From Odoribacter sp. (GTDB lineage Bacteria; Bacteroidota; Bacteroidia; Bacteroidales; Marinifilaceae): DNA of 5,366 nucleotides. The notes under the pieces are model-generated. The model saw only the letters and a program-made list of their open reading frames with translations, was not told the origin of the DNA and searched no databases. Where the stretch lies: the NCBI GenBank assembly GCA_020024465.1, contig JAHHTT010000090.1:1-5366 (forward strand). The letters are read 5' to 3'. Both the position numbers and the translations under genes were made by a program. Positions within the stretch are counted from its first letter, which is position 1. Every line of letters starts with the position of its first letter. Positions 1-4,754 of this stretch are shown here, one piece after another.

Positions 1-309
1 CAATATAATTACATATTATCATTAATGCTTGCCGAAGGTAAAGGAGTTATAGGAGAGAAAGGACGCTGTTCTTTTCAAGAATTGTACGATATTTCTTTAT
101 GCTCGTGCCATCGAAAACACTTGCAAGAAAGGATGGCTACAAGTCCTATAGATGGGGCTGATACAAGAATAGCAATAAATTCTGTTTATCATAATCAGCT
201 TGAGAAAATATATAAATTACTCAAACGATCTTTAAAGTTAGGTGATGAGGAAACACAAGCCCATTATCGTAATTTATATTTTGAAGTATCTAAATTCTTT
301 GAAAATTAA
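1..309 (+). CDS. C-terminal part of an unrecognised protein (start probably outside the window)
   Basis: The frame is open from the first base to a TAA at 307-309. The first ATG is at 25, but the eight codons before it contain no stop, so the gene may well begin upstream of the window. From the ATG it would encode 94 residues. The product has no obvious signal peptide or membrane segment. A Cys/His cluster (CSCHRKH, about residues 27-33 counted from the ATG) is followed by a charged, probably helical tail rich in Lys, Glu, Leu and Tyr (about residues 55-94), ending in KFFEN. I do not recognise the family and assign no function. The AT-rich codon use resembles the sigma and anti-sigma genes on the right and not the IS remnants, so it is likely a resident gene. 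Confidence 0.5.
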   Translation, partial: QYNYILSLMLAEGKGVIGEKGRCSFQELYDISLCSCHRKHLQERMATSPIDGADTRIAINSVYHNQLEKIYKLLKRSLKLGDEETQAHYRNLYFEVSKFFEN

Positions 310-386
310 ATTTGATAATGTGAGTTCGGGATAAGGAAAATGCTTTTTAAATAGAATCGGCAGTTTTTTTATGCCAATGATTTTAG

Positions 387-400
387 TAATCAATTGATTA
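387..400. repeat. 14-bp perfect palindrome
   Basis: The sequence TAATCAATTGATTA equals its own reverse complement. It could be a dimeric-regulator operator, but it is AT-rich, and no promoter or gene adjacent to it gives it a clear role, so chance is quite possible. Confidence 0.4.
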
Positions 401-438
401 TTTGTATATTATTGGAGTAAAATAATAATAACTATATC

Positions 439-460
439 ATGCTTACTGAAAGGTAAGCAT
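439..460. repeat. 8-bp inverted repeat, possible IS66-type terminus
   Basis: ATGCTTAC (439-446) and GTAAGCAT (453-460) are perfect reverse complements separated by 6 bp (TGAAAG). IS66-family elements are known to have terminal repeats beginning 5'-GTAA, so position 453 could be the left end of the IS66 remains that follow, with tnpA starting 85 bp downstream. No matching right end was found after tnpC, so this is a suggestion only. It could equally be a simple hairpin. Confidence 0.3.
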
Positions 461-486
461 TCGAAGAAATACACATTTTTAATCTC

Positions 487-530
487 GGGATTTGGTTGTA
501 GTTTTGCATTCACAATAACAACCAAATCCC
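487..530 (+). repeat. 13-bp perfect inverted repeat in the tnpA leader
   Basis: GGGATTTGGTTGT (487-499) and ACAACCAAATCCC (518-530) are exact reverse complements with an 18-nt loop. A second complementarity, TTGCATT (504-510) with AATGCAA (532-538), links the loop to the bases just downstream and touches the ATG at 538, so an H-type pseudoknot is possible in RNA. The -7 promoter-like box at 499-506 begins at the last base of the left arm. A transcript from that promoter would therefore contain only the right arm. Confidence 0.7.
499..506 (+). promoter_or_regulatory. Putative Bacteroides-type -7 box (TAGTTTTG)
   Basis: TAGTTTTG fits the TAnnTTTG consensus of the main Bacteroides sigma factor at all six fixed positions. 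Transcription would start about 511-513, roughly 25 nt before the ATG at 538. No good TTTG -33 element is seen at the usual distance, so this rests on the -7 match and its position before tnpA. Confidence 0.45.
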
Positions 531-537
531 AAATGCA

Positions 538-703
538 ATGAAAGGATTAGAATTTAAAGAATTAGAAGCAGGTACAACAAAGCGACCTGTCGTTGAAGTC
601 ATATCTACAACAAATGGATGTAAATTATTCAACTTACCACTATTCAGGAAAATCTGGAATAGAGGTTCCGACGATTGAGAGTATAACCTTCCCTAAAAAC
701 TAG
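538..703 (+). pseudogene. IS66-type TnpA (accessory transposition protein) remnant, frameshifted
   Basis: Reading from ATG 538 gives MKGLEFKELEA. Near base 571 a one-base shift moves to the frame VQQSDLSLKSYLQQ, MDVNYSTYHY, then SGIEVPTIESITFPKN and TAG at 701-703. The pattern 'SxLSLKxYLxQ...NYSTYHY' resembles the short helix-turn-helix TnpA proteins of Bacteroidetes IS66 elements, where 'SGLS..FC...G....TYYYW' is usual. The Trp expected after YHY is missing. The unshifted frame instead ends at a TGA (676-678) as a 46-residue peptide. The identification is from remembered family pattern, not a search. The IS3 remnant begins directly after, so the tail of tnpA may have been cut by that insertion. 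IS66 tnpC lies about 1.4 kb downstream on the same strand, which supports the call. Confidence 0.5.
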
Positions 704-740
704 ACTGTTCTTTATTGCAGAAAAATGATAATTTTGTCGA

Positions 741-746
741 AGGAGG
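741..746 (+). promoter_or_regulatory. Strong Shine-Dalgarno site of IS3 orfA (AGGAGG)
   Basis: AGGAGG ends four bases before ATG 751. Such a strong site is unusual beside the resident genes of this window, which have A-rich leaders. It fixes 751 as the ancestral orfA start. Confidence 0.6.
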
Positions 747-750
747 AAGA

Positions 751-1811
751 ATGAAAAAAGGTATTCACAGCGAGAGTGAGATGGTAAAAGCCGTCAAAGA
801 ATTGGTAAGCGGAATAATCCGCAGAAGTAGGTGGTACGGGATTACGGAGTAACGAGAGCCACCTTGTATAACTGGAAGTCTAAATATAGCGGCATGGAAG
901 TAAGTAAGGTTAAGAGATTGAAGGAACTGAAGGAGAGGAGCCGGAAACAGAAGCAGATGTACGCAGACCTGGCATTGGACAACCGGAAATTGAAGGAGGT
1001 GATTGAAAAAACTCTAGAGTCTGAGATAAAGAAACAGATAGCGGTAGAGATTGTGAAGGAATACGGATTGAGCATCGCTCGGGCGTGCAAGCTGATGGAG
1101 ATCCTCCGTTCGTATTTCTATTATCAGAAGAAGCGGGATGACTCGGAAGTAGAAGAAGCGATAAGATCGGCAGCATAATATGGAGATGGTTTCTGGAAGA
1201 TATTCAAACGTCTCAGGTGGGAAGGAAAGATGTGGAATCATAAGAAGGTTTACCGTGTGTACAAGAATATGCACTACGAGAAACGGATTCGCTTGAAGAA
1301 ACGCCTTCCGGCAAGGGTCAAGCCCCCCCCCTTTGGATCAGCCTTCCGAGCCAATATGACGTAGTTGCTAGACTTCGTGGGCGATGTGCTGGAGTGCGGA
1401 AGGAAGTTTCGGATACTGAACATAATGGATGATAGTAATAAAGTATCTGTGTTCCAGTGAGTTTTGATGTATTTTCCGACGAGAAGAGTGATAAGGACAC
1501 TGGAAAAGGTAATCTGGCTGAACGGCAAGCCGAGAAATATCAGGTGTGACAACGGCTTGGGGGGCATTTCAAAGGATTCTAGGAGTGGTGGAAAGGGAAC
1601 GATATAAGTATCTTGTACACTCAGCTTGGATGCCCGACTCAAGACGGATACATAGAACGGTTCAACGGCAGTTACAGAAGAACATTACTTGACGTATACA
1701 TCTTCAGAAGCATAGAGGAAGTGAAGCGGATAACCTAGGAATGGAAGCGTTATTACTAACAATGAAAGACCCCATGAGAGTCTCAACAATATGCCGCTGA
1801 TGGAGTATTGA
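751..1811 (+). pseudogene. IS3-family transposase (orfA plus orfB) remnant, multiply disrupted
   Basis: OrfA begins MKKGIHSESEMVKAVKEL. Two one-base insertions (about 813 and 829-832) move it into the frame carrying the helix-turn-helix VRDYGVTRATLYNWKSKY and a Leu-rich coiled coil (RLKELKE...ADLALDNRKLKEVIE). The same frame continues into orfB: YGLSIARACKLMEILRS, a TAA at 1176, then KVYRVYKNMHYEKRIRLKKR. A C9 run and a TAG at 1362 precede the integrase core. The catalytic triad codons survive: Asp at 1371-1373 (LDFVGD), Asp at 1548-1550 (IRCDNG), and Glu at 1655-1657 (GYIERFNGSYRR). They are no longer in one frame, because a base is lost near 1576 and one gained at 1757. Further stops lie at 1458, 1580 and 1736. 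The C-terminal motif ERPHESLNNMPLMEY ends at a TGA (1809-1811). The usual orfA/orfB minus-one frameshift is not evident. The product is certainly non-functional. Confidence 0.9.
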
Positions 1812-1877
1812 GCAAAGGGGTGTAAGATACAATGATTGATGCTCAGACAGGCAAATTTAGCTCTGCTTCCGAGTTCA

Positions 1878-1913
1878 GCAAGACCAGGGCAAGTGCCCAT
1901 AGGGCGGTCTTGC
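1878..1913. repeat. Nested inverted repeat
   Basis: GCAAGACC (1878-1885) pairs perfectly with GGTCTTGC (1906-1913). Inside, GGGC (1887-1890) pairs with GCCC (1895-1898) across AAGT, or alternatively GCCC pairs with GGGC at 1902-1905. It is G+C-rich in an AT-rich region. No T run follows, so it is not a simple terminator. Function unknown. Confidence 0.5.
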
Positions 1914-2105
1914 ACATCTCTACAGCTTATGCTTTGGGTGGCCTATCTGAAACCAATCACCGAACTATATATGCAATTGAAAAAAAAGAAAAGAATTATA
2001 TTTGCAGTCTAATTGAAGTCTGTCCTAAAAAGGGGAAGTTTACAAGGGGAACGCAAGGAATACTATGTATAACATGCCTTGGGGGTGAATAAAAATGCAG
2101 AATTG

Positions 2106-2136
2106 TTGTATGATTCACTATTAATTAGTATATTTA
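2106..2136 (+). promoter_or_regulatory. Weak promoter-like site before tnpC remnant
   Basis: TTG (2106-2108) and TATATTTA (2129-2136, one mismatch to TAnnTTTG) are 20 bp apart, ending 17 bp before the tnpC ATG. In AT-rich DNA such a match can arise by chance. Confidence 0.25.
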
Positions 2137-2153
2137 CATAATAAAAAGAGATA

Positions 2154-2761
2154 ATGGATGAAAAGGATATACTACTCAAGATGATAGAAGGACTGAATGC
2201 CTCTATTGTTTCATTGTCTACCACTCACAAAAAACAGGCGGAGCAGAATGAGAAACTGCAGGAACGTATCAAGGAGTTGACGGCTCAGATTGTATAGCTG
2301 AACTGGTAACTATTTGAGCGTAAAGTAAAAAAGTTTCCTGTATATAATCCTAATTTGCCAGACCTCTTTGCGGATGAATTTATTGGATTGCAACATCAGG
2401 CAAAAGAAAAGTGTGACAAGGAGGTAGAGAAGATTGAAAAGGAGTCTGCCGAGGTAAAGAAGCAGAATCGTCAGAATTGCAAAATGTAAAGAATCTTATT
2501 GTATTCGAAACCGAGGTGATAGAGCTGAGCGGTGAGGACCTATCCTTAATAGTATAGGCGAAGAGGTAACTAAGGTGTCAGGTACAAGTTAGAGATGCTT
2601 TATGTCAAGGGAATCATCCGCCTCCAAGTCAACCCAAGGGATTACCTGAATGATATCATCGCCCGAATGTCTTGTCATGAAAGGTAACCTAAGAGAAATT
2701 CTTAAATTTGTTTTCTCATAAATGGAAGTTGCAACATACGGAGAGTGTATTAACAAAATAA
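2154..2761 (+). pseudogene. IS66-family TnpC transposase remnant with internal deletion
   Basis: ATG 2154 opens MDEKDILLKMIEGLNASIVS, then a coiled-coil stretch (EQNEKLQERIKELTAQIV) and the IS66 N-terminal signature LFERKVKKFPVYNPNLPDLFADEF. Stops interrupt it at 2295 and near 2310. After NRQNCKM the frame shifts (about 2487) to NLIVFETEVIELSGEDLSL, again near 2554 to IGEEVTKV, and again near 2582 to YKLEMLYVKGIIRLQ. That is directly followed by VNPRDYLNDIIARM, which belongs to the very C-terminus of the family, and after another shift by SHKWKLQHTESVLTK and TAA at 2759-2761. About 200 codons remain of a protein normally around 500 residues. The whole DDE catalytic core is missing, with the junction at about 2622-2630. 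It is on the same strand as the tnpA remnant upstream. Non-functional. Confidence 0.85.
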
Positions 2762-2800
2762 TAGCGACTGCAGTTATTAGATTCATTTTAATTGTTATAA

Positions 2801-2840
2801 AAGCTAAAGATGGATTATGTGTATCATCTTTAGTTTTTTT
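2801..2840 (+). terminator. Rho-independent terminator
   Basis: CTAAAGATG (2804-2812) pairs perfectly with CATCTTTAG (2825-2833) across a 12-nt loop and is followed by T7 (2834-2840). A's at 2800-2802 can lengthen the stem into the T run. It lies 40 bp after the tnpC remnant stop and just before the sigma-gene promoter, so it would stop transcription from the IS region entering the sigma operon. Confidence 0.8.
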
Positions 2841-2843
2841 ATA

Positions 2844-2873
2844 TTTGTCGTGTATTTAGAAAATATATCTTTG
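2844..2873 (+). promoter_or_regulatory. Bacteroides-type promoter of the ECF sigma gene
   Basis: TTTG (2844-2847) and TATCTTTG (2866-2873) match the -33 and -7 consensus (TTTG and TAnnTTTG) exactly, with 18 bp between. The transcription start would be about 2878-2880, so the mRNA leader before ATG 2894 is only about 15 nt. The promoter follows the terminator immediately, marking the start of a new transcription unit. Confidence 0.75.
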
Positions 2874-2893
2874 TGAAAAATAGATGCAAGACA

Positions 2894-3448
2894 ATGAGCT
2901 TAACATTTGGTAGAGAGTATGAGATTGAAAGGCAATTTGAAAATTGTTTTAAACAATATTTTAAACCGTTGTGTTTTTATGCAATGCGATTATTAAAGGA
3001 TTCGGAAGTTGCCAAAGATGTTGTCCATGATGTTTTTCTTATTGTATGGAAGCACCGTAATAATCTTGATTTCAGTCGTACGATGTATCCTTATTTCTTG
3101 AATCTTACACGGAATAATGCTTTTAATTATTTAGCGCATTTGAAAGTTAAGGAAAATTATGAAAACAAGGGGGTATTACAGGATTGTGTCGATTTTGCGG
3201 AAAATGATACGGAACATGAAGAATTAATAGGAAATATAATAAAACGAATAGATCAATTGCCAGAACGGTGTAGAATTGTGATGCAGTTGTGTTTTATTGA
3301 ATGTAAAAAATATAAGGAGGTCGCTGATTTATTAGGAATTTCAGTGAATACAGTAAAAACTCATATTTCTACGGGCCTAAAGATTCTTCGAGAAGAATTT
3401 TCAGCGTCTCTTTTATATATATTTTTCAGCTGTATTAATAAAAGTTAA
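2894..3448 (+). CDS. ECF-type RNA polymerase sigma factor (sigma-70 family, FecI-like)
   Basis: It directs RNA polymerase to a small regulon, most likely the neighbouring receptor genes, and is expected to be held inactive by the FecR protein encoded next. From ATG 2894 it has 184 residues, the normal ECF length. Region 2 spans about residues 12-85, with the conserved helix AKDVVHDVFLIVWKHR (40-55) and the promoter-melting part YFLNLTRNNAFNYL (67-80). Region 4 spans about 115-168: QLPERCRIVMQL, then the helix-turn-helix YKEVADLLGISVNTVKTHIS. A GTG at 2873 is in frame but lies on the -7 box of the promoter, upstream of the predicted transcription start, so ATG 2894 is preferred. The last 15 residues are hydrophobic (ASLLYIFFSC). 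The anti-sigma gene follows after 70 bp. Confidence 0.93.
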   Translation: MSLTFGREYEIERQFENCFKQYFKPLCFYAMRLLKDSEVAKDVVHDVFLIVWKHRNNLDFSRTMYPYFLNLTRNNAFNYLAHLKVKENYENKGVLQDCVDFAENDTEHEELIGNIIKRIDQLPERCRIVMQLCFIECKKYKEVADLLGISVNTVKTHISTGLKILREEFSASLLYIFFSCINKS

Positions 3449-3518
3449 TTTTCAAAAGTCATATCACCCATTTTCCTCTTCTATTTGTGTTTATATAAAA
3501 GTTTAGAATTGGAACTCT
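3449..3518 (+). promoter_or_regulatory. Sigma/anti-sigma intergenic region, possible ECF-dependent promoter
   Basis: The 70-bp gap has a pyrimidine-rich block (CACCCATTTTCCTCTTC, 3466-3482) followed by an A+T-rich block. No TAnnTTTG box is present. In such loci an autoregulated promoter read by the ECF sigma factor is often expected, but the sequence alone does not prove one here, and simple read-through from the sigma promoter is an equal possibility. Confidence 0.3.
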
Positions 3519-4679
3519 ATGAAATGGGATATTGAGGATATAGAATATGTATTAAGCTGTATTGATTCTCCGGAAAAATTGAATAGTGATGAATTTGTGT
3601 GTTGGCTAAAAATAGGGGAACATAAGAAGCTTTTTGATTTTGTGCTTACTAACCGAGAGGCATTCCTGCGTAAAGAGAATCGTGAAGACATTAATGTGGA
3701 CGAGGAGTACTTAAAATTTAAGAGACATTATATTTCAAAAAAACCTTTGAGAATCTTGAAATGGGGTGTTGTGGCTGCCTCTATTATTATCGTATTGTTT
3801 GTTGGATTATTATGGAATAGGGGAAGCCAGACTGATTATCAGCTTGCTAATAGTGGATTGAATTACACGGGTCAAAGAATGGCAGAATTGGTGTTAGCCA
3901 ATGGAGAGTGTATTGAATTGAATGATAAAAGAATTGATTTGCAGGAATTTAATGGGACTAAGATTTCTATTGATACGAATAGAAATTTGGCCTATGATGT
4001 GGAAAATTATAATCATGGAGAGACAGATAAACCTGTTTATAATACACTGAGAGTACCGGCAGGAGCAGATTATGTCGTATGTTTATCTGATGGAACAAAA
4101 GTGCATTTGAATTGCGAAAGTGAACTAAGATATCCGCTTTGTTTTGGCAAAGAGGAACGAAAAGTTTTTTTAGTAGGTGAAGCTTGTTTTGAAGTCGAAA
4201 AATCAAAGGAGTGGCCTTTTATTGTTGTGACGGATAAAATGGACGTGCGAGTGACAGGAACAATTTTTAATGTGCAGGCATATCCGTCGGATGCTGTATT
4301 GGCGACAACTTTAGTGAAGGGAGGGATCGTTGTAAAAATCAAAGGAGAAAACGGGAAAGAAAAATATTTAGAGCCTTCTGAACAGTTGCAATTGAATAAG
4401 ATAACCGGACAGGCAGTGATTAAAAAAGTAGATGTGAATTTGTTTGTGGGTTGGACAGAAGGAATGTTCGTTTTTAAAAATACTCGTTTTGAGGATGTTA
4501 TGAATACTTTAGCTCGTTGGTATCAAGTTGAGGTGTTTTATAGTGATCAGAGTAAAAAGGATTTGAGAATTTCCGCAAATTTGAATCGTTATGAACATAT
4601 AGATGTATTACTGCAAATACTCAATGCGATGGATAAAGTGTATTTAGAAAGAAAAGATAATGTGATTGTTGTAAAATAA
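3519..4679 (+). CDS. FecR-family anti-sigma factor (inner-membrane, single pass)
   Basis: It anchors the ECF sigma factor at the inner membrane and receives the signal from the receptor's periplasmic domain. The 386 residues show a cytoplasmic part (1-80) expected to bind sigma, rich in acidic and aromatic residues, and one membrane helix at about 82-99 (WGVVAASIIIVLFVGLLW) preceded by basic residues KKPLRILK. The periplasmic FecR domain is at about 175-273, with TLRVPAGADYVVCLSDGTKV, the hallmark VFLVGEACFEVEK and VTGTIFNVQAY. A C-terminal domain (about 310-386) of the DUF4974 type contains GMFVFKNTRFEDVMNTLARW, similar in design to STN. Length and order are normal for the family in Bacteroidota. 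Start ATG 3519 has an A/T-rich leader without a strong Shine-Dalgarno site, as expected there. It lies between sigma (70 bp upstream) and the SusC-like receptor (75 bp downstream). Confidence 0.94.
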   Translation: MKWDIEDIEYVLSCIDSPEKLNSDEFVCWLKIGEHKKLFDFVLTNREAFLRKENREDINVDEEYLKFKRHYISKKPLRILKWGVVAASIIIVLFVGLLWNRGSQTDYQLANSGLNYTGQRMAELVLANGECIELNDKRIDLQEFNGTKISIDTNRNLAYDVENYNHGETDKPVYNTLRVPAGADYVVCLSDGTKVHLNCESELRYPLCFGKEERKVFLVGEACFEVEKSKEWPFIVVTDKMDVRVTGTIFNVQAYPSDAVLATTLVKGGIVVKIKGENGKEKYLEPSEQLQLNKITGQAVIKKVDVNLFVGWTEGMFVFKNTRFEDVMNTLARWYQVEVFYSDQSKKDLRISANLNRYEHIDVLLQILNAMDKVYLERKDNVIVVK

Positions 4680-4684
4680 AAAGT

Positions 4685-4717
4685 GGGAGTTGAAATTGTT
4701 GGCGCAATTCACCTCCC
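4685..4717 (+). repeat. Intergenic hairpin between anti-sigma and receptor genes
   Basis: GGGAGTTGAAATTG (4685-4698) pairs with CAATTCACCTCCC (4705-4717) across TTGGCG, giving 12 base pairs with one mismatch and one bulged A. It starts five bases after the anti-sigma stop. On the plus strand it is followed by TAATAAAAAAAAG, not a T run, so it is not a classical terminator in the direction of the operon. On the minus strand a T5 run follows at a short distance. The 3' arm contains CACCTCC, identical to the anti-Shine-Dalgarno core of 16S rRNA. It could be an attenuator, an RNA-processing or stability element that sets the ratio of receptor to regulator, or a minus-strand terminator. Confidence 0.6.
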
Positions 4718-4728
4718 TAATAAAAAAA

Positions 4729-4743
4729 AGTTTAATTTAAACT
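4729..4743. repeat. Small A/T palindrome before the receptor gene
   Basis: AGTTTA (4729-4734) and TAAACT (4738-4743) are perfect inverted repeats with a 3-nt centre, 11 bp before the receptor ATG. It could be an operator or a weak RNA hairpin. It is too short to be sure. Confidence 0.3.
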
Positions 4744-4754
4744 ATTACAAAAGT

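Larger units (their letters stand above)
310..537. other. Intergenic region before the IS remains; no gene seen
   Basis: No convincing open frame lies on either strand. The stretch is AT-rich. It holds a 14-bp perfect palindrome (387-400), an 8-bp inverted repeat (439-446/453-460) and a 13-bp inverted repeat overlapping a Bacteroides-type -7 box (487-530), each listed separately. A T7 run at 364-370 follows only a 4-bp GGCA/TGCC pairing, which is too weak to call a terminator for the upstream gene. Confidence 0.6.
704..1835 (+). mobile_element. Decayed IS3-family element (ends not determined)
   Basis: The interval covers the region occupied by the IS3-type transposase remnant and its short leader. 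Base composition is visibly higher in G+C than the flanking sequence. No convincing pair of terminal inverted repeats or target duplication was found, so the limits are approximate: the left end lies somewhere between about 680 and 740 and the right end at or after about 1812. It sits between the tnpA and tnpC remnants of an IS66-type element, as if inserted into it. Confidence 0.55.
1836..2153. other. About 320 bp between the IS remnants; no gene assigned
   Basis: A plus-strand frame is open from ATG 1832 to 2092 (86 codons, beginning MIDAQTGKFSS). It has no ribosome site, its composition changes midway from balanced to A-rich, and I recognise no family. In an intact IS66 element tnpB would lie here, but I see none of its usual features, so it was probably deleted or replaced. 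A nested hairpin (1878-1913) is listed separately. The stretch may be decayed IS DNA including the true right end of the IS3 element. Confidence 0.4.

Noticed and set aside
364..370. Terminator for the first gene at the T7 run
   Set aside because: Only a 4-bp GGCA/TGCC pairing surrounds the run, and the T's lie in the loop, not after a stem.
538..678. Intact 46-residue peptide gene behind the promoter-like site
   Set aside because: The second half reads as family-like protein only in the neighbouring frame (TnpA-type motif up to 703), so the 46-residue frame is more likely the product of a frameshift.
831..1178. Open frame from GTG 831 as an independent 115-residue gene
   Set aside because: It is the middle part of the IS3 transposase remnant. 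The ancestral start is ATG 751 with a strong ribosome site, joined to this frame by two one-base insertions. The TAA at 1176 interrupts orfB.
1274..1642. 122-codon minus-strand frame
   Set aside because: It lies entirely opposite the IS3 orfB remnant, whose plus-strand motifs (LDFVGD, IRCDNG) are clear. The minus-strand protein has no recognisable features.
690..2030. Possible IS3 terminal repeats (TAGACTG at 701-707 and CAGTCTA at 2005-2011)
   Set aside because: Only 7 bp match and the flanking bases do not extend it, so it is not enough to define the element's ends.
1832..2092. 86-residue plus-strand frame as a real gene
   Set aside because: It has no ribosome site, no recognised family and mixed composition, and lies between two pseudogenes. 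It is kept only as an unassigned stretch.
3967..4342. Minus-strand frames inside the anti-sigma gene
   Set aside because: They are shadows of a well-supported FecR-family coding frame.
4685..4717. Rho-independent terminator after the anti-sigma gene
   Set aside because: The hairpin is followed on the plus strand by A-rich sequence, not a T run.
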